From Campylobacteraceae bacterium (GTDB lineage Bacteria; Campylobacterota; Campylobacteria; Campylobacterales; Sulfurovaceae): 64,000 bases of DNA. The stretch's first letter is position 1. Every line of letters begins with the position of its first letter. The stretch is from NCBI GenBank assembly GCA_027035765.1, contig JALVUD010000002.1:106704-170703 (forward strand). The letters run 5' to 3'. The translations under genes were made by a program, and so were the position numbers. The notes beneath the pieces are model-generated. The model made no database searches. It was not told where the DNA came from and saw nothing but the letters and a program-made list of their open reading frames with translations. Of the stretch, positions 44,330 through 52,880 are shown in pieces.

Positions 44330-44455
44330 GGGATCGCGCTACGCGCTGGTGGGAGGGTGAGAAGGTAGAAACCGTTCTTTTTACGCACCTTCCCACCAGG
44401 CACGAAGTGCCGATCTCACCAGCCGCAAAGCGGCGATCCCACCTCCTCACCCCAA
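44330..44455. repeat. Complex inverted repeat with three nested hairpins
   Basis: Modules 'GATC-hairpin-TGGTGGGA' and its inverse: GCGC-tac-GCGC, GGCAC-gaa-GTGCC and GCCGC-aaa-GCGGC, with the flanking arms 'gctggtgggagggtg' and 'caccttcccaccagg' complementary. REP/BIME-like. Confidence 0.65.
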
Positions 44456-44477
44456 AAAAGTGAGCGAAGCGAACCTA

Positions 44478-44505
44478 CTGCAAACTGCCGACTGACGACT
44501 AGTTT
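44478..44505. repeat. Heptamer array (CTGCCGA family)
   Basis: ctgcaaa, ctgccga, ctgacga, ctagttt; contains the hisG stop codon (44499-44501). Confidence 0.75.
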
Positions 44506-45116
44506 CTATCGACAACCGCTTTGATCTTGCCGTAGAGATCGAGGATCTCCTCCTTTTTGGCGTAAAAACTGTTTTTGTTGGCGATGAGATGGGCGGAGGA
44601 GTCCATGATCTCTTCGGCGACTTTGAGACCGTTCTCCCGCATCGTCGTACCCGTCTCCACGATATCGACGATGGCGTCAGCCAGGCCCACCAGCGGAGCC
44701 AGCTCGATGGAGCCGTAGAGCTTGATCACCTCGACCCCGACGGCTTTGGAAGCGAAGTAGTTCTTGGCGATGTTGACCATCTTGGTCGCCACTTTGATGT
44801 CGGGACGGCTCCAATCCAGCTCATCTTCGTTGCGGATCCCGATGGCCACCTTGCAGCATCCCAGCTTCATATCGAGCAGATCCACGATGTCCAGCTCTTT
44901 TTCGGTGATCACATCCAGCCCCACGACCCCCAGATCCGCCGCCCCATGCTCCACGTAGGTCGGAACATCCTGGTTGCGGACGTTGAGGAAACGGAACTCT
45001 CCGATATCGAGGATGAGCTTTCGGCTCTCAAACTCGAACCCCTCTCCGAAAAGCTCCGAGAAGATCGCCAGGGTCTCTTCGGCGATCCGCCCTTTGGGAA
45101 GTGCGATGGTCAACAT
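44499..45116 (-). CDS. hisG: ATP phosphoribosyltransferase (short form)
   Basis: 205 aa from Met 45116, preceded by 'AAGGAGCG'. First step of histidine biosynthesis. 'LTIALPKGRIAEETLAIF', 'EHGAADLGVVGLDVI' and 'AIVDIVETGTTMRENGL' (PRPP loop) are canonical. Lacks the C-terminal regulatory domain, so a HisZ subunit is expected elsewhere. The stop lies in a heptamer array. Confidence 0.94.
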   Translation of the reverse strand: MLTIALPKGRIAEETLAIFSELFGEGFEFESRKLILDIGEFRFLNVRNQDVPTYVEHGAADLGVVGLDVITEKELDIVDLLDMKLGCCKVAIGIRNEDELDWSRPDIKVATKMVNIAKNYFASKAVGVEVIKLYGSIELAPLVGLADAIVDIVETGTTMRENGLKVAEEIMDSSAHLIANKNSFYAKKEEILDLYGKIKAVVDRN

Positions 45117-45137
45117 GATCGCTCCTTGCAGGAGCAA

Positions 45138-45191
45138 AGTGAGGAGTGAGGAGTGAAGAGTGAAGAGTTTCGGTAAGTTTTGCTTTGCAAA
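45138..45191. repeat. Heptamer array (AGTGAGG) plus TTTCGGT-hairpin module
   Basis: agtgagg, agtgagg, agtgaag, agtgaag, then 'tttcggtaa' and the hairpin 'GTTTTGCtttGCAAAAC'. One of five composite modules. Confidence 0.8.
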
Positions 45192-45250
45192 ACATTCATT
45201 TTATTATCCCTTTTTCGATAAAACACGTTGCAAAGCAACGCGTTCCACAA

Positions 45251-45285
45251 TTATTCATTATTAACTATTAACTGTTAACTTGAAG
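45251..45285. repeat. Heptamer array (TTATTAA/CTGTTAA family)
   Basis: ttattca, ttattaa, ctattaa, ctgttaa, cttgaag; contains the coaX stop (45275-45277). A GTTGC..GCAAC hairpin lies at 45226-45240. Confidence 0.75.
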
Positions 45286-45895
45286 GCGCCTCCAGCGCCT
45301 TCATCATTCCCTCAAAGACCATCGCTTCATCATAGACCGCATCCTTGAACCACGAAGCGACGATCCGGCCGTCACCGCCGGTGACATAGAGAGGCAGATT
45401 TTCACGTTGACGACATATTTCGTGATAGATGGGTGCAATAATACCATAGCTCAGCTGCTCCGAGGTTCCTTTCGGCAGTCTGTCCGTCGCGATTCCCCAG
45501 TCTGGTTCCCGATCCAGCACCGGCGAGATTTCCGCCAGCATCCGGCGGTAGCTGTGCAGGCCCGGCAGGATCATTCCGCCCCGGTATTCTCCCGCTTCCA
45601 CCCGGTCCAGGGTCAGGGCGCTGCCGGCATCCAGATAGAGGCCGTCACCCCGGCTGAGGCACAAAGCCCGTCGGTCGACGCCCATCCCTTCGTAGGCTCC
45701 CGGCAGGTCGATCCGCTCCGAGATATCCCGCCAGTAGCTCTCCCGGACGATCGCCTCCCGGGCGGCGGGGTTGACGCAGATGTAGTGGACGATCCTCTCC
45801 CCGAAGGCATCCAGGGCATCTTCGAGCTCCAGATGGAGCACCCGTCCTTCCTCGTAGATATGCACGTGCCGATTGCCCACATCCGCCAGAATCAC
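45275..45895 (-). CDS. coaX: Type III pantothenate kinase
   Basis: 206 aa, first step of CoA synthesis. ASKHA-fold signs: '[12 protein letters not shown]' (D5), '[12 protein letters not shown]' (GxDR), '[13 protein letters not shown]' (DAGSA), '[13 protein letters not shown]' (TGGDG). Short like other Campylobacterota CoaX. Start overlaps the DedA stop by 4 bp; stop inside a heptamer array. Confidence 0.93.
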   Translation of the reverse strand: MILADVGNRHVHIYEEGRVLHLELEDALDAFGERIVHYICVNPAAREAIVRESYWRDISERIDLPGAYEGMGVDRRALCLSRGDGLYLDAGSALTLDRVEAGEYRGGMILPGLHSYRRMLAEISPVLDREPDWGIATDRLPKGTSEQLSYGIIAPIYHEICRQRENLPLYVTGGDGRIVASWFKDAVYDEAMVFEGMMKALEAPSS

Positions 45896-46497
45896 AGCTC
45901 CTCCTTCGCCCGGTGGCGCAGCCAGTAAAAAAGGCTGAGCCCCGCCACGGCGATGAGCGCCACGATCGTCGCATTGTGCAGGTAACGGCTCACCTGCTCC
46001 TCATGGGCCCCCAGGGAATAGCCCAGCAGAGCCAGAACCGTCACCCAGATCCCCACTCCCAGGGCCGTATAGAGGGCAAAGCGCCCTACCGGCATCTTCG
46101 CCAGACCTGCGGGAAGAGAGATATACTGGCGAATCCCGGGAATCAGCCGCCCGTTGAAAGTTGAGATCTCCCCATGTCGGGTGAAGAATCGCTCCAGCTT
46201 CTCCAGGGTCCGCTCATCGAGAAAAAAGTAGCGGCCGTAACGTTGAAGAAAAGGACGGCCGTAGCGACGGGCCAGCCAGTAGTTGAAAAGCGCGCCCGCC
46301 ACCGACCCCAGAATACCGGTAAAGATCGCCGCATAGAGATTCATCTCCCCCTTAAAAGCCAGATACCCCGCCGGAATCATGATCACTTCGCTGGGAAAGG
46401 GGAAAAAGCTGCTCTCGAGAAACATCGCCGCGAAGATTCCGAAGTAACCCCAGTGGTTGACCGTCTGGACGATCCAGTCGATGACGGAGTTCAACAT
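45892..46497 (-). CDS. DedA-family membrane protein
   Basis: 201 aa, SNARE-associated/VTT domain. '[20 protein letters not shown]' and '[20 protein letters not shown]' are the re-entrant loop motifs; about five helices. DedA proteins flip undecaprenyl phosphate or related lipids. Start codon lies inside a perfect 40-bp palindrome (46478-46517). Confidence 0.88.
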   Translation of the reverse strand: MLNSVIDWIVQTVNHWGYFGIFAAMFLESSFFPFPSEVIMIPAGYLAFKGEMNLYAAIFTGILGSVAGALFNYWLARRYGRPFLQRYGRYFFLDERTLEKLERFFTRHGEISTFNGRLIPGIRQYISLPAGLAKMPVGRFALYTALGVGIWVTVLALLGYSLGAHEEQVSRYLHNATIVALIAVAGLSLFYWLRHRAKEEL

Positions 46498-46517
46498 ATG
46501 TTGAACTCCGTCATCGA
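46478..46517. repeat. Perfect 40-bp palindrome spanning the dedA start
   Basis: 'tcgatgacggagttcaacat' is followed directly by its exact reverse complement with no loop. The arm is the first 20 bp of dedA, duplicated in inverse orientation upstream. Confidence 0.95.
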
Positions 46518-46782
46518 AATGAGGAATGAGGAATTAGGAATTAGGAACCGACCCCGTAGCGTGGGATTACGATCCCACGATCGGATGGAAGATGGAAGAT
46601 GGAAGATGGAAGATTTCGGTTTGCGTTGCTCGGCAACGCTTCTACTCTTAGCACTTAGCAGATAGCACTTGAGACGAAACCAATGACCAATGACGTTGCC
46701 GAAGGCAACACTACTTGCGACTTGCGACCTCGATGCAGGCGCCTCCCAATTTCTCATTTCTAATTACTAATTTCTAATTTTC
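46518..46782. repeat. Mosaic of heptamer arrays and hairpins (dedA-accA gap)
   Basis: No gene in this gap. In order: aatgagg/aattagg x4 (46518-46545), hairpin GTGGGAT-tacg-ATCCCAC (46561-46578), ggatgga/agatgga x4 (46583-46610), 'tttcgg', hairpin GCGTTGCtcgGCAACGC, ttagcac x3 (46648-46668), caatgac x2, a GTTGCC..GGCAAC hairpin, cttgcga x2, aatttct-type x5 (46748-46782) holding the accA stop. Confidence 0.88.
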
Positions 46783-47712
46783 CTGAAACGCGCCGATGGA
46801 GGTGAGCTTCTCATACCGTTTCTGCACCAGCTCCTCTTTGCTCAGCTCTCTCAGGCTTCGGACGGAGCGGAGGTAATACTCTTTGACGGCTTCAGCGGCG
46901 CTGTCCATATCGCGGTGGGCGCCGATGAGGGGTTCGTCGATGATGTCGTCGATGAGGCCGTACTCTTTGAGGGCATCGGGGGTGATCTTGAGGGCTTTGG
47001 TGGCCTGCTCTACTTTGGAGGGGTCGTTCCAGAGGATCGCGGAGCATCCTTCGGGGGAGATGACGGCAAAGACCGAGTAGCGCATCATCGCCAGGCGGTC
47101 GGCCACCCCGATGGCCAGGGCCCCGCCGGAGCCTCCCTCGCCGATGACGACGGAGATCAGAGGCACCTTGACGCCGGAGAGTTCGAAAAGGTTTCGGGCA
47201 ATCGCCTCGCTCTGGCCCCGCTCCTCGGCACCGATGCCGGGATAAGCACCCGGAGTGTCGATGAGCATCAGAACCGGAATATCGAACTTCTCCGCCAGCT
47301 TGACGGCCCGCAGTGCCTTGCGGTAGCCTTCGGGATGGGGCATCCCGAAGTTGCGGCGCAGCTTATGCTTGGTGCCGCGGCCTTTCTGCTCGCCGATGAG
47401 GACGGTCTTTTGCCCGCCGATCCAGCCCAGATAGCACAAGATCGCCGGGTCATCCCGGTACATCCGGTCGCCGTGGATCTCCTGAGCATCGGTCATGAGG
47501 CGTCGGACATAATCCAGCGCATAGGGGCGGTCGGGATGGCGGGCCAGTTGGAGCTTCTGATAGTCACTCAAAGATCCGAAGACCTTTTTGACCTCTTTTT
47601 CCAAATCCTTGTTGAGGATCTCGACGGCATCCATATCCCCCCGGGCCTTGGCCGACTCGATATCCTGCTGGATCGCCTCGATGGGCTTTTCAAAATCGAG
47701 ATAGGTGGCCAT
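46774..47712 (-). CDS. accA: Acetyl-CoA carboxylase carboxyltransferase subunit alpha
   Basis: 312 aa from Met 47712 (the track adds 12). '[20 protein letters not shown]' and '[19 protein letters not shown]' are the crotonase-fold oxyanion regions. Transfers carboxyl from biotin to acetyl-CoA, with AccD elsewhere. Directly downstream of fabF and acpP in a fatty-acid operon. Confidence 0.95.
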   Translation of the reverse strand: MATYLDFEKPIEAIQQDIESAKARGDMDAVEILNKDLEKEVKKVFGSLSDYQKLQLARHPDRPYALDYVRRLMTDAQEIHGDRMYRDDPAILCYLGWIGGQKTVLIGEQKGRGTKHKLRRNFGMPHPEGYRKALRAVKLAEKFDIPVLMLIDTPGAYPGIGAEERGQSEAIARNLFELSGVKVPLISVVIGEGGSGGALAIGVADRLAMMRYSVFAVISPEGCSAILWNDPSKVEQATKALKITPDALKEYGLIDDIIDEPLIGAHRDMDSAAEAVKEYYLRSVRSLRELSKEELVQKRYEKLTSIGAFQEN

Positions 47713-47722
47713 CGCTACCGTC

Positions 47723-48940
47723 TCAGACTCTGCGGAAGATGACGACACCGTTGGTGCCGCCGAAACCGAAGGAGTTGCTCATGACCACATCCAGCTGCGC
47801 TTCGCGTGCTTCATTGGGGACATAGTCCAGATCGCAGTTCTCATCGGGGGTGGTGTAGTTGATCGTCGGCGGGATGACCCCCCGTTCCATCGCCATCAGC
47901 GCGATCACCGCCTCGATGGAGCCGGCGGCTCCCAGGCAGTGGCCGATCTGCCCTTTGGTGGAGCTGACCGGCGGGCAGTTCTCTTTCCCGCCGAAGAGCT
48001 CTTTGAGGGCGGCGGTTTCGTTTTTGTCGTTGATGGCGGTGGAGGTCCCGTGGGCGTTGACGTAATCCACTTTGGGATTGCCGGCCATCGCCATGGCCGC
48101 TTTCATGGCCCGCAGCGGACCGTCCATGGTGGGAGTGGTGATGTGGTTGGCGTCACCGCTCTCGCCGAAGCCGATCAGTTCGCCGTAGATTTTGGCACCA
48201 CGGGCCTTGGCCGCTTCGTACTCTTCGAGCACCAGCGACCCGGCCCCTTCGCCCATCACGAAGCCGTCCCGTCCGGCATCGAAGGGACGGGAGGCGTGCT
48301 TGGGATCATCATTGCGGGTGGAGAGGGCTTTCATCGCGGCAAATCCGCCGACACCGATCCCGGTGATGGCCGCTTCGCCGCCGACGACCAGCATCCGATC
48401 AGCCCCGCCCAGCATAATGGTCTTGGCCGCTTCGCTGATGGCATGGGTTCCCGCGGCACAGGCGGTCACGGAGCCGAGGTTGGGCCCTTCGAGGGTGTGG
48501 GCGATGGAGACGAACCCTCCCAGCATATTGGCAAGCGCCGAGGGGATAAAGAAGGGAGAGATCCGGCGGGGACCCCGCTCATGCAACACGACGGAGTTCC
48601 GCTCGATAGTGGGCAGGCCGCCGATCCCCGAGGCGCAGCTGACGCCGAAGCGTTCCCGATCCACCGAGTCGTCGATTCCCGCATCGGCAAAAGCCTCTGC
48701 CGCCGCTTTGAGACCCAGCTGGATGAAACGGTCGGCCTTCTTGACCTCTTTGGGGTCCATGACAGTCTTGGGATCGAAGTTTTTTACCTCCCCGGCAATC
48801 TGAACCGAGAAGGCTTCCGGATCGAAGAGCGTGATTCTGTCGATCCCGCACTCTCCCCGCACTATGGCTTCGAAGGCACTCTCTTTGTCATGCCCTACAC
48901 TGTTGATCATCCCCAGTCCCGTCACAACGACTCTTCTCAC
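47723..48940 (-). CDS. fabF: Beta-ketoacyl-ACP synthase II
   Basis: 405 aa condensing enzyme. Catalytic C161 ('[13 protein letters not shown]'), histidines in '[12 protein letters not shown]' and '[15 protein letters not shown]', glycine-rich '[15 protein letters not shown]'. Extends acyl chains carried by the adjacent acpP product. Confidence 0.96.
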   Translation of the reverse strand: MRRVVVTGLGMINSVGHDKESAFEAIVRGECGIDRITLFDPEAFSVQIAGEVKNFDPKTVMDPKEVKKADRFIQLGLKAAAEAFADAGIDDSVDRERFGVSCASGIGGLPTIERNSVVLHERGPRRISPFFIPSALANMLGGFVSIAHTLEGPNLGSVTACAAGTHAISEAAKTIMLGGADRMLVVGGEAAITGIGVGGFAAMKALSTRNDDPKHASRPFDAGRDGFVMGEGAGSLVLEEYEAAKARGAKIYGELIGFGESGDANHITTPTMDGPLRAMKAAMAMAGNPKVDYVNAHGTSTAINDKNETAALKELFGGKENCPPVSSTKGQIGHCLGAAGSIEAVIALMAMERGVIPPTINYTTPDENCDLDYVPNEAREAQLDVVMSNSFGFGGTNGVVIFRRV

Positions 48941-48964
48941 ATCGGCTCCTCATGAACGTAATAG

Positions 48965-48996
48965 ATACGAATCTTCACCTAAAGACTCGTATCTGT
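48965..48996 (-). promoter_or_regulatory. Stem-loop between acpP and fabF
   Basis: AGATACGA..TCGTATCT, 8 bp stem with a 16-nt loop in the intercistronic gap; may set relative expression or mRNA processing of acpP over fabF. Confidence 0.5.
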
Positions 48997-49031
48997 CACG
49001 CTGCCCCGGCGGGGCGGGCGTCCAGACAGAC

Positions 49032-49265
49032 TCAGGCTTTGTGTTCTTCGATGAACTTGATGGCGTCGGCGACGGTCGCGATCTTCTCGGCCTCTTCGTC
49101 GGGAATCTCGATATCGAACTTCTCCTCCAGGGCCATAACCAGCTCGACAACGTCCAGGCTGTCCGCTCCCAGATCTTCAACGAATTTCGAATCCTCTTTG
49201 ACTTCGTCGGGGCTGACATTGAGCTGCTCGACTACGACCTCTTTGACTTCATCTAGAATTGCCAT
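49032..49265 (-). CDS. acpP: Acyl carrier protein
   Basis: 77 aa, S36 in '[18 protein letters not shown]' is the phosphopantetheine site. The start at 49265 follows 'GAGGAGC'; the 396-aa track ORF is an artefact of the open frame. Upstream of fabF and accA. Confidence 0.96.
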   Translation of the reverse strand: MAILDEVKEVVVEQLNVSPDEVKEDSKFVEDLGADSLDVVELVMALEEKFDIEIPDEEAEKIATVADAIKFIEEHKA

Positions 49266-49298
49266 GTATTGCTCCTCATAGTTTAAATGATGCTCACA

Positions 49299-49304
49299 AG
49301 TATA
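49299..49304 (-). promoter_or_regulatory. Probable -10 of acpP-fabF-accA
   Basis: TATACT on the minus strand 34 bp upstream of the acpP start. Confidence 0.45.
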
Positions 49305-49348
49305 GCAAAAGTTATTGAAGATTCCCCGGGCAAAGGCGGGTAAAGACG

Positions 49349-50131
49349 CTAAGGTATCTGTAGCGTTTGCCCCTTGTAGACAGGGAGTTTTCCATCGGGA
49401 GTTTTGTCGGTATTCTCTTCCGATTCGCAGCAGTTGAGCAGAGATTTCTGGGGGTGACGGAGGAAGTCGTAGCCCCGATAGACCGTATAAAGCCCGTAAA
49501 CCACCACGACGATCGCCGCCAGATTGATCATCACTTTGCGCAGGTTGCTTCGGGTAAAGAGCCCGGTAAAAAGCCCCAGCCCCAGCAGTGCCGGCACGGT
49601 GGAGAGGCCGAAGATCAGCATGACGAAGGCTCCCCAGAGAGGACTCCCGGTGCTGGCCGCTTCCACGGCGAAGAAATAGACCAGCCCGCAGGGGAGCAGA
49701 CCGTTGAGAAGCCCCAGAAGATAGAAGCTGTAGAGCGATTTGTCCCGCAGAATGTAGCGGAAAGCCCGCTGGTACCAGCCGCTGCGGGAGAAGGAGTGCT
49801 CCAGATTGGTCAGGAAGCCGATCTTGCCCACCAGAGAGAGCCCCGCCAGGATCATGAAGACTCCGGCGACAATGGTGAGTATCCCGTTGGCATAGCCGTT
49901 GAACTTGGCCACCCCGCCGATGGCGCCGAAGACCGCCCCCAGGGTCACATAGGTGGTAATCCGCCCCAGGGAGTAGAGCAGATGGGCGATCACCTCGTGG
50001 GTTTTGCCCCAGCTTTTGTCGATCTTGGCGGAGCTGTAGGCGATGACGATCCCGCCGCACATCCCCAAGCAATGACCGAAGCTCCCCAGAAAGGCCGCCG
50101 TCACCACCGCCAGTATGTCGATGCCGCCCAT
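49349..50131 (-). CDS. TauE/SafE-like sulfite exporter family membrane protein
   Basis: 260 aa, about six helices, opening '[20 protein letters not shown]', the signature of the cytochrome-oxidase/copper-associated SafE (DsbD-like) group, with Cys and His likely to bind metal. '[13 protein letters not shown]' is a second Cys motif. The C-terminal tail has CC ('[10 protein letters not shown]'). Immediately follows a NosL-like gene (TGA then ATG), so it probably handles copper or a reduced-sulfur ligand for the same process. Confidence 0.8.
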   Translation of the reverse strand: MGGIDILAVVTAAFLGSFGHCLGMCGGIVIAYSSAKIDKSWGKTHEVIAHLLYSLGRITTYVTLGAVFGAIGGVAKFNGYANGILTIVAGVFMILAGLSLVGKIGFLTNLEHSFSRSGWYQRAFRYILRDKSLYSFYLLGLLNGLLPCGLVYFFAVEAASTGSPLWGAFVMLIFGLSTVPALLGLGLFTGLFTRSNLRKVMINLAAIVVVVYGLYTVYRGYDFLRHPQKSLLNCCESEENTDKTPDGKLPVYKGQTLQIP

Positions 50132-50635
50132 TCAGACCCCCAGGAGTTTTTTGCGGATTTTTGGATTGGTGAGATTCTCTCCCCGCAGCATCCGCAGCTG
50201 CATCTCGTGAAAATCGATGCAATCATTGCACCGTTTCTCTCTGGCACCGAAACCGTAGTGCATCGCCGTGGCGTCCCGCACCCCGTACCAAGCCTTACGG
50301 GCGTCGATCCAGCGCTTCGTATCGAGGGTATGCACCCAGATCTTCGCCCGGTCCTTCCAGGCTTTGTCCTGGAGCCAGAGGGTCATACAGCCCGGATCGT
50401 CGAAAAACCAGGTCCGCCCGTCGGGGGCGATCACTTCGGCGGCATTACGCTCGCTTTTGATCAGCATCTTGCACTGGGTGTCGTTGGTGGCGTTCAGTTT
50501 GATGGGCAGCGGTTTGAAGGCGGTGTTGCCCTTGACGATGGTCACCGGCTGCTCTTTTTTGGCCAGTGAAATAAAAATCACGGCCACGATCACCACAAAG
50601 AGCAGCGTCCCCAGAATCGGCATCAGTTTTTTCAT
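50132..50635 (-). CDS. NosL-like membrane-anchored protein
   Basis: 167 aa from Met 50635. One N-terminal helix ('[20 protein letters not shown]'), then a NosL-type domain: '[19 protein letters not shown]' with Cys and Met, and '[13 protein letters not shown]'. NosL proteins bind Cu(I) and help mature nitrous oxide reductase. A late C-x2-C ('KRCNDCIDF') adds a possible second metal site. Overlaps the upstream membrane gene by 4 bp. Confidence 0.72.
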   Translation of the reverse strand: MKKLMPILGTLLFVVIVAVIFISLAKKEQPVTIVKGNTAFKPLPIKLNATNDTQCKMLIKSERNAAEVIAPDGRTWFFDDPGCMTLWLQDKAWKDRAKIWVHTLDTKRWIDARKAWYGVRDATAMHYGFGAREKRCNDCIDFHEMQLRMLRGENLTNPKIRKKLLGV

Positions 50636-51600
50636 AGCAAGACTCCGTTTCGCAGATAATAGACCCCCACATAGAGGGTGCATACTAACACAAAGAGGCT
50701 GACGAGCCCCAGGCCGATACGCTCCATTCGCCGGGTATCGACCCCCAAGCCCAGACGCAGCAGCGCCGCGATCAGTCCCAGAAAGACCCCGCCAAAGAGT
50801 GATCCCCAGATCAGATACCCCACGTAGTGGTAAGGTCTTTGCATCATACAAAAGGGGCATTTGTGGGTGGGAAGCTCATAGACGTAGGTTCCGAAGAAGT
50901 AGACCACCGCATAGTAGGCGACAAAGACAAAAAGCCCGTAGCCCGCCAGCTCCAGCCAGCTCTGGTGCGCCAGCGCGGCAACGACGATCAGGAGATAGAG
51001 GAGATAAAAGAGCAGCAGCAGCTTGGGGATGTCCAGACCGAAGGGGAGTGGATTGGCCCCCTCCAACTGGCCGAAGAGCGCCGAACAGCAGCTCACCGGA
51101 CGGCTCAGGTCAAAATGGAAAAAGTAGGCCCAATCCATCCAGAGCTCGATGGAAACCAGGACGAATAGAAATGCGAAGAGCCCCATTTTTAGCCGGAACC
51201 AGGGATAGGTCTTCGCCTCCAGGTCATAATGGTTGATCGCCATCCAGAGCAGCAGGCCGAAGAGAATCAGGAGCTTGAGAAAGAGCAGCGGCAGGCCGTA
51301 TCCGTTGGCGCTGATGACCCCCGCAGCACACATGGCCCCCGGCACCAGATCACTGAGCCGGTCGATGGTAAAGACGAAAAACGGCAGCAGCAGGAACTTC
51401 AGTACAAAAGCCGCCAGGATGATCGTCATCACCAGATAGGCCCGCCGCTCCAGGGCATACTGCTCCTCGCTCGTGCTGCCGAAATCCCAGCGCCACAAAA
51501 TATGCACCGAAACCCCGAAGGCAATCGCCAGCAGAACCCAGAGCACGCTTTCGCTGAGGAGATAGACCAGGACTTGGGTGTTGAGCAATACAGGAGTCAT
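50632..51600 (-). CDS. Polytopic membrane protein of the NosL cluster
   Basis: 322 aa, about eight transmembrane helices. Distinctive sites are 'SRPVSCCSALFGQLEG' in a periplasmic loop and 'THKCPFCMMQRPYHYVGYL' before the last helices, both suitable for metal or thiol chemistry. Family not recognised. Coupled by 4 bp to the NosL-like gene. Its start codon is inside a 19-bp inverted repeat. Confidence 0.7.
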   Translation of the reverse strand: MTPVLLNTQVLVYLLSESVLWVLLAIAFGVSVHILWRWDFGSTSEEQYALERRAYLVMTIILAAFVLKFLLLPFFVFTIDRLSDLVPGAMCAAGVISANGYGLPLLFLKLLILFGLLLWMAINHYDLEAKTYPWFRLKMGLFAFLFVLVSIELWMDWAYFFHFDLSRPVSCCSALFGQLEGANPLPFGLDIPKLLLLFYLLYLLIVVAALAHQSWLELAGYGLFVFVAYYAVVYFFGTYVYELPTHKCPFCMMQRPYHYVGYLIWGSLFGGVFLGLIAALLRLGLGVDTRRMERIGLGLVSLFVLVCTLYVGVYYLRNGVLL

Positions 51601-51622
51601 TTTTGACTCCTGTATTGCTCAA
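51581..51622. repeat. 19-bp perfect inverted repeat over a start codon
   Basis: 'ttgagcaatacaggagtca' and its exact reverse complement separated by 4 T; the arm is the first 19 bp of the membrane-protein gene and supplies an AGGAG ribosome-binding site in the inverted copy. Confidence 0.95.
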
Positions 51623-51773
51623 TGATGAATAGTGAATGGTGAATGGTGAATGGTTTCGGTATGCGTTGCTTTGCAACGCTTCTATTCAAACGACAAACGA
51701 CAAACGACAAACGACGAGAAATCGCCGAAGGCGCTAAACACTCCTCACTCCTCACTCTTCACTCCTCACTCGA
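51621..51773. repeat. Mosaic of heptamer arrays and hairpins
   Basis: aatggtg-type x5 (51621-51655), 'tttcggta', hairpin GCGTTGCtttGCAACGC (51663-51679), caaacga x4 (51687-51714), a GCCGAAGGC hairpin, cactcct x5 (51739-51773) holding the stop of the ABC ATPase gene (51759-51761). Confidence 0.9.
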
Positions 51774-52454
51774 TCGTCCATCGACGATCGCTCCGTTCTC
51801 CATCTCCACCACCCTCGCCTCGAACGGCAGCTCCTCGAAGATCGGATCGTGGGTGGCGATGAGGATCGTTTTGCCCATCTCGTGGAGCCGGGAGAGGATC
51901 TCCAGGAAGCGGCGGGCGTTGGCACGGTCCAGGTTGGCAGTGGGTTCGTCGCAGAGGATGATCTCGGGATCGGTGGCCAGGGCCCGGGCGATGGCAACGC
52001 GCTGCTTCTCCCCTCCGGAGAGGCGGGCGGCTTTCTGGTCGGCTTTGTGGGCGATATTGGCCCGCTCCATCGCCTCCTCCACCCGGCGGGTGACCTGCCG
52101 CATATTCTGGGCCATCGGGATCAGGGGCACGGCCACGTTTTCCCGGACGCTCAGCTCCTCCATCAGGTTGTAGTGCTGAAAAATCATCCCGATATGCCGC
52201 CCCCGGAAACGGCTCAGATGCCGATCGGGGAGTTTGGCGATCGCCTCCCCCTCCACCCGGATCTCCCCGCTGCTGGGGTGATCCAGCCCCGCGATGATAC
52301 TCAGCAGTGTCGTCTTGCCGCTGCCGCTGATCCCCCGCAGGATCACACACTCTCCCCTTTCCACCGTCAGATCGATCTCTTTCAGGGCGTGGAATCGCTC
52401 CTCGCCGCTGTCGAAATGGCGGTTGAGATTGCGGATTTCGATGATCGGATTCAT
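51759..52454 (-). CDS. ABC transporter ATP-binding protein (LolD/MacB-like)
   Basis: 231 aa. Walker A 'GISGSGKTT' (41-49), Q-loop 'IGMIFQHYNLMEEL', signature 'LSGGEKQRVAIARALA', Walker B 'IILCDEPTANLD', switch His in 'LIATHDP'. Works with the FtsX-type permease encoded upstream. The C-terminal 'GRSSEE' is repeat-encoded. Confidence 0.9.
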   Translation of the reverse strand: MNPIIEIRNLNRHFDSGEERFHALKEIDLTVERGECVILRGISGSGKTTLLSIIAGLDHPSSGEIRVEGEAIAKLPDRHLSRFRGRHIGMIFQHYNLMEELSVRENVAVPLIPMAQNMRQVTRRVEEAMERANIAHKADQKAARLSGGEKQRVAIARALATDPEIILCDEPTANLDRANARRFLEILSRLHEMGKTILIATHDPIFEELPFEARVVEMENGAIVDGRSSEE

Positions 52455-52467
52455 CGGACACCTCGGA

Positions 52468-52880
52468 GAATGAGGAATGAGGAATGAGGAATGAGGAACC
52501 GAATTGTAGAAACTAGTAACGAGTAACTAGTAACTAGGAATAGAGAGATCTTAGCACGTAGCACGTAGCACGTAGCACAATAGATTCGGAAGCGGGAATT
52601 CATTCCCGCAAAATACAGGGCTAAAGTCCTGCCTCCAATAACTCTTTTAATAAAGAGTAAAGAATGAAGAGTGAAGAGTTTTGAATTTCGTTGTTTGGCA
52701 ACACTTCCCCTCTTAGCACTTAGCACATAACACGCAACACGAATCAAACGACAAACGACAAACGACAAACGACGAAAAATCTCCAAACACACCCCCAATA
52801 CACCAATACACCAATACACCAATAACGGCGCCAAAGGCGCTATATACTCCTCACTCCTCACTCTTAACTCCTCACTATTC
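52468..52880. repeat. Gene-free 413-bp mosaic of heptamer arrays and hairpins
   Basis: gaatgag x4 (52468-52495), aactagt x4 (52511-52538), ttagcac/gtagcac x4 (52551-52578), hairpin GCGGGAATtcATTCCCGC (52594-52611), gtgaaga-type x4 (52650-52677), GTTGtttggCAAC, ttagcac x4 and acgacaa x3 (52713-52768), 8-mer caccaata x4 (52793-52824), GGCGCC/GGCGC hairpin, actcctc x5 (52846-52880). The 143-aa ORF spanning it is repeat translation. Confidence 0.92.

Noticed and set aside
43597-44403. 268-aa start for the methyltransferase
   Set aside because: The extra 34 residues translate the hairpin repeat; the Met at 44301 has a good RBS.
52468-52880. CRISPR array
   Set aside because: Units are 7-8 bp with no spacers, and no cas genes are present.
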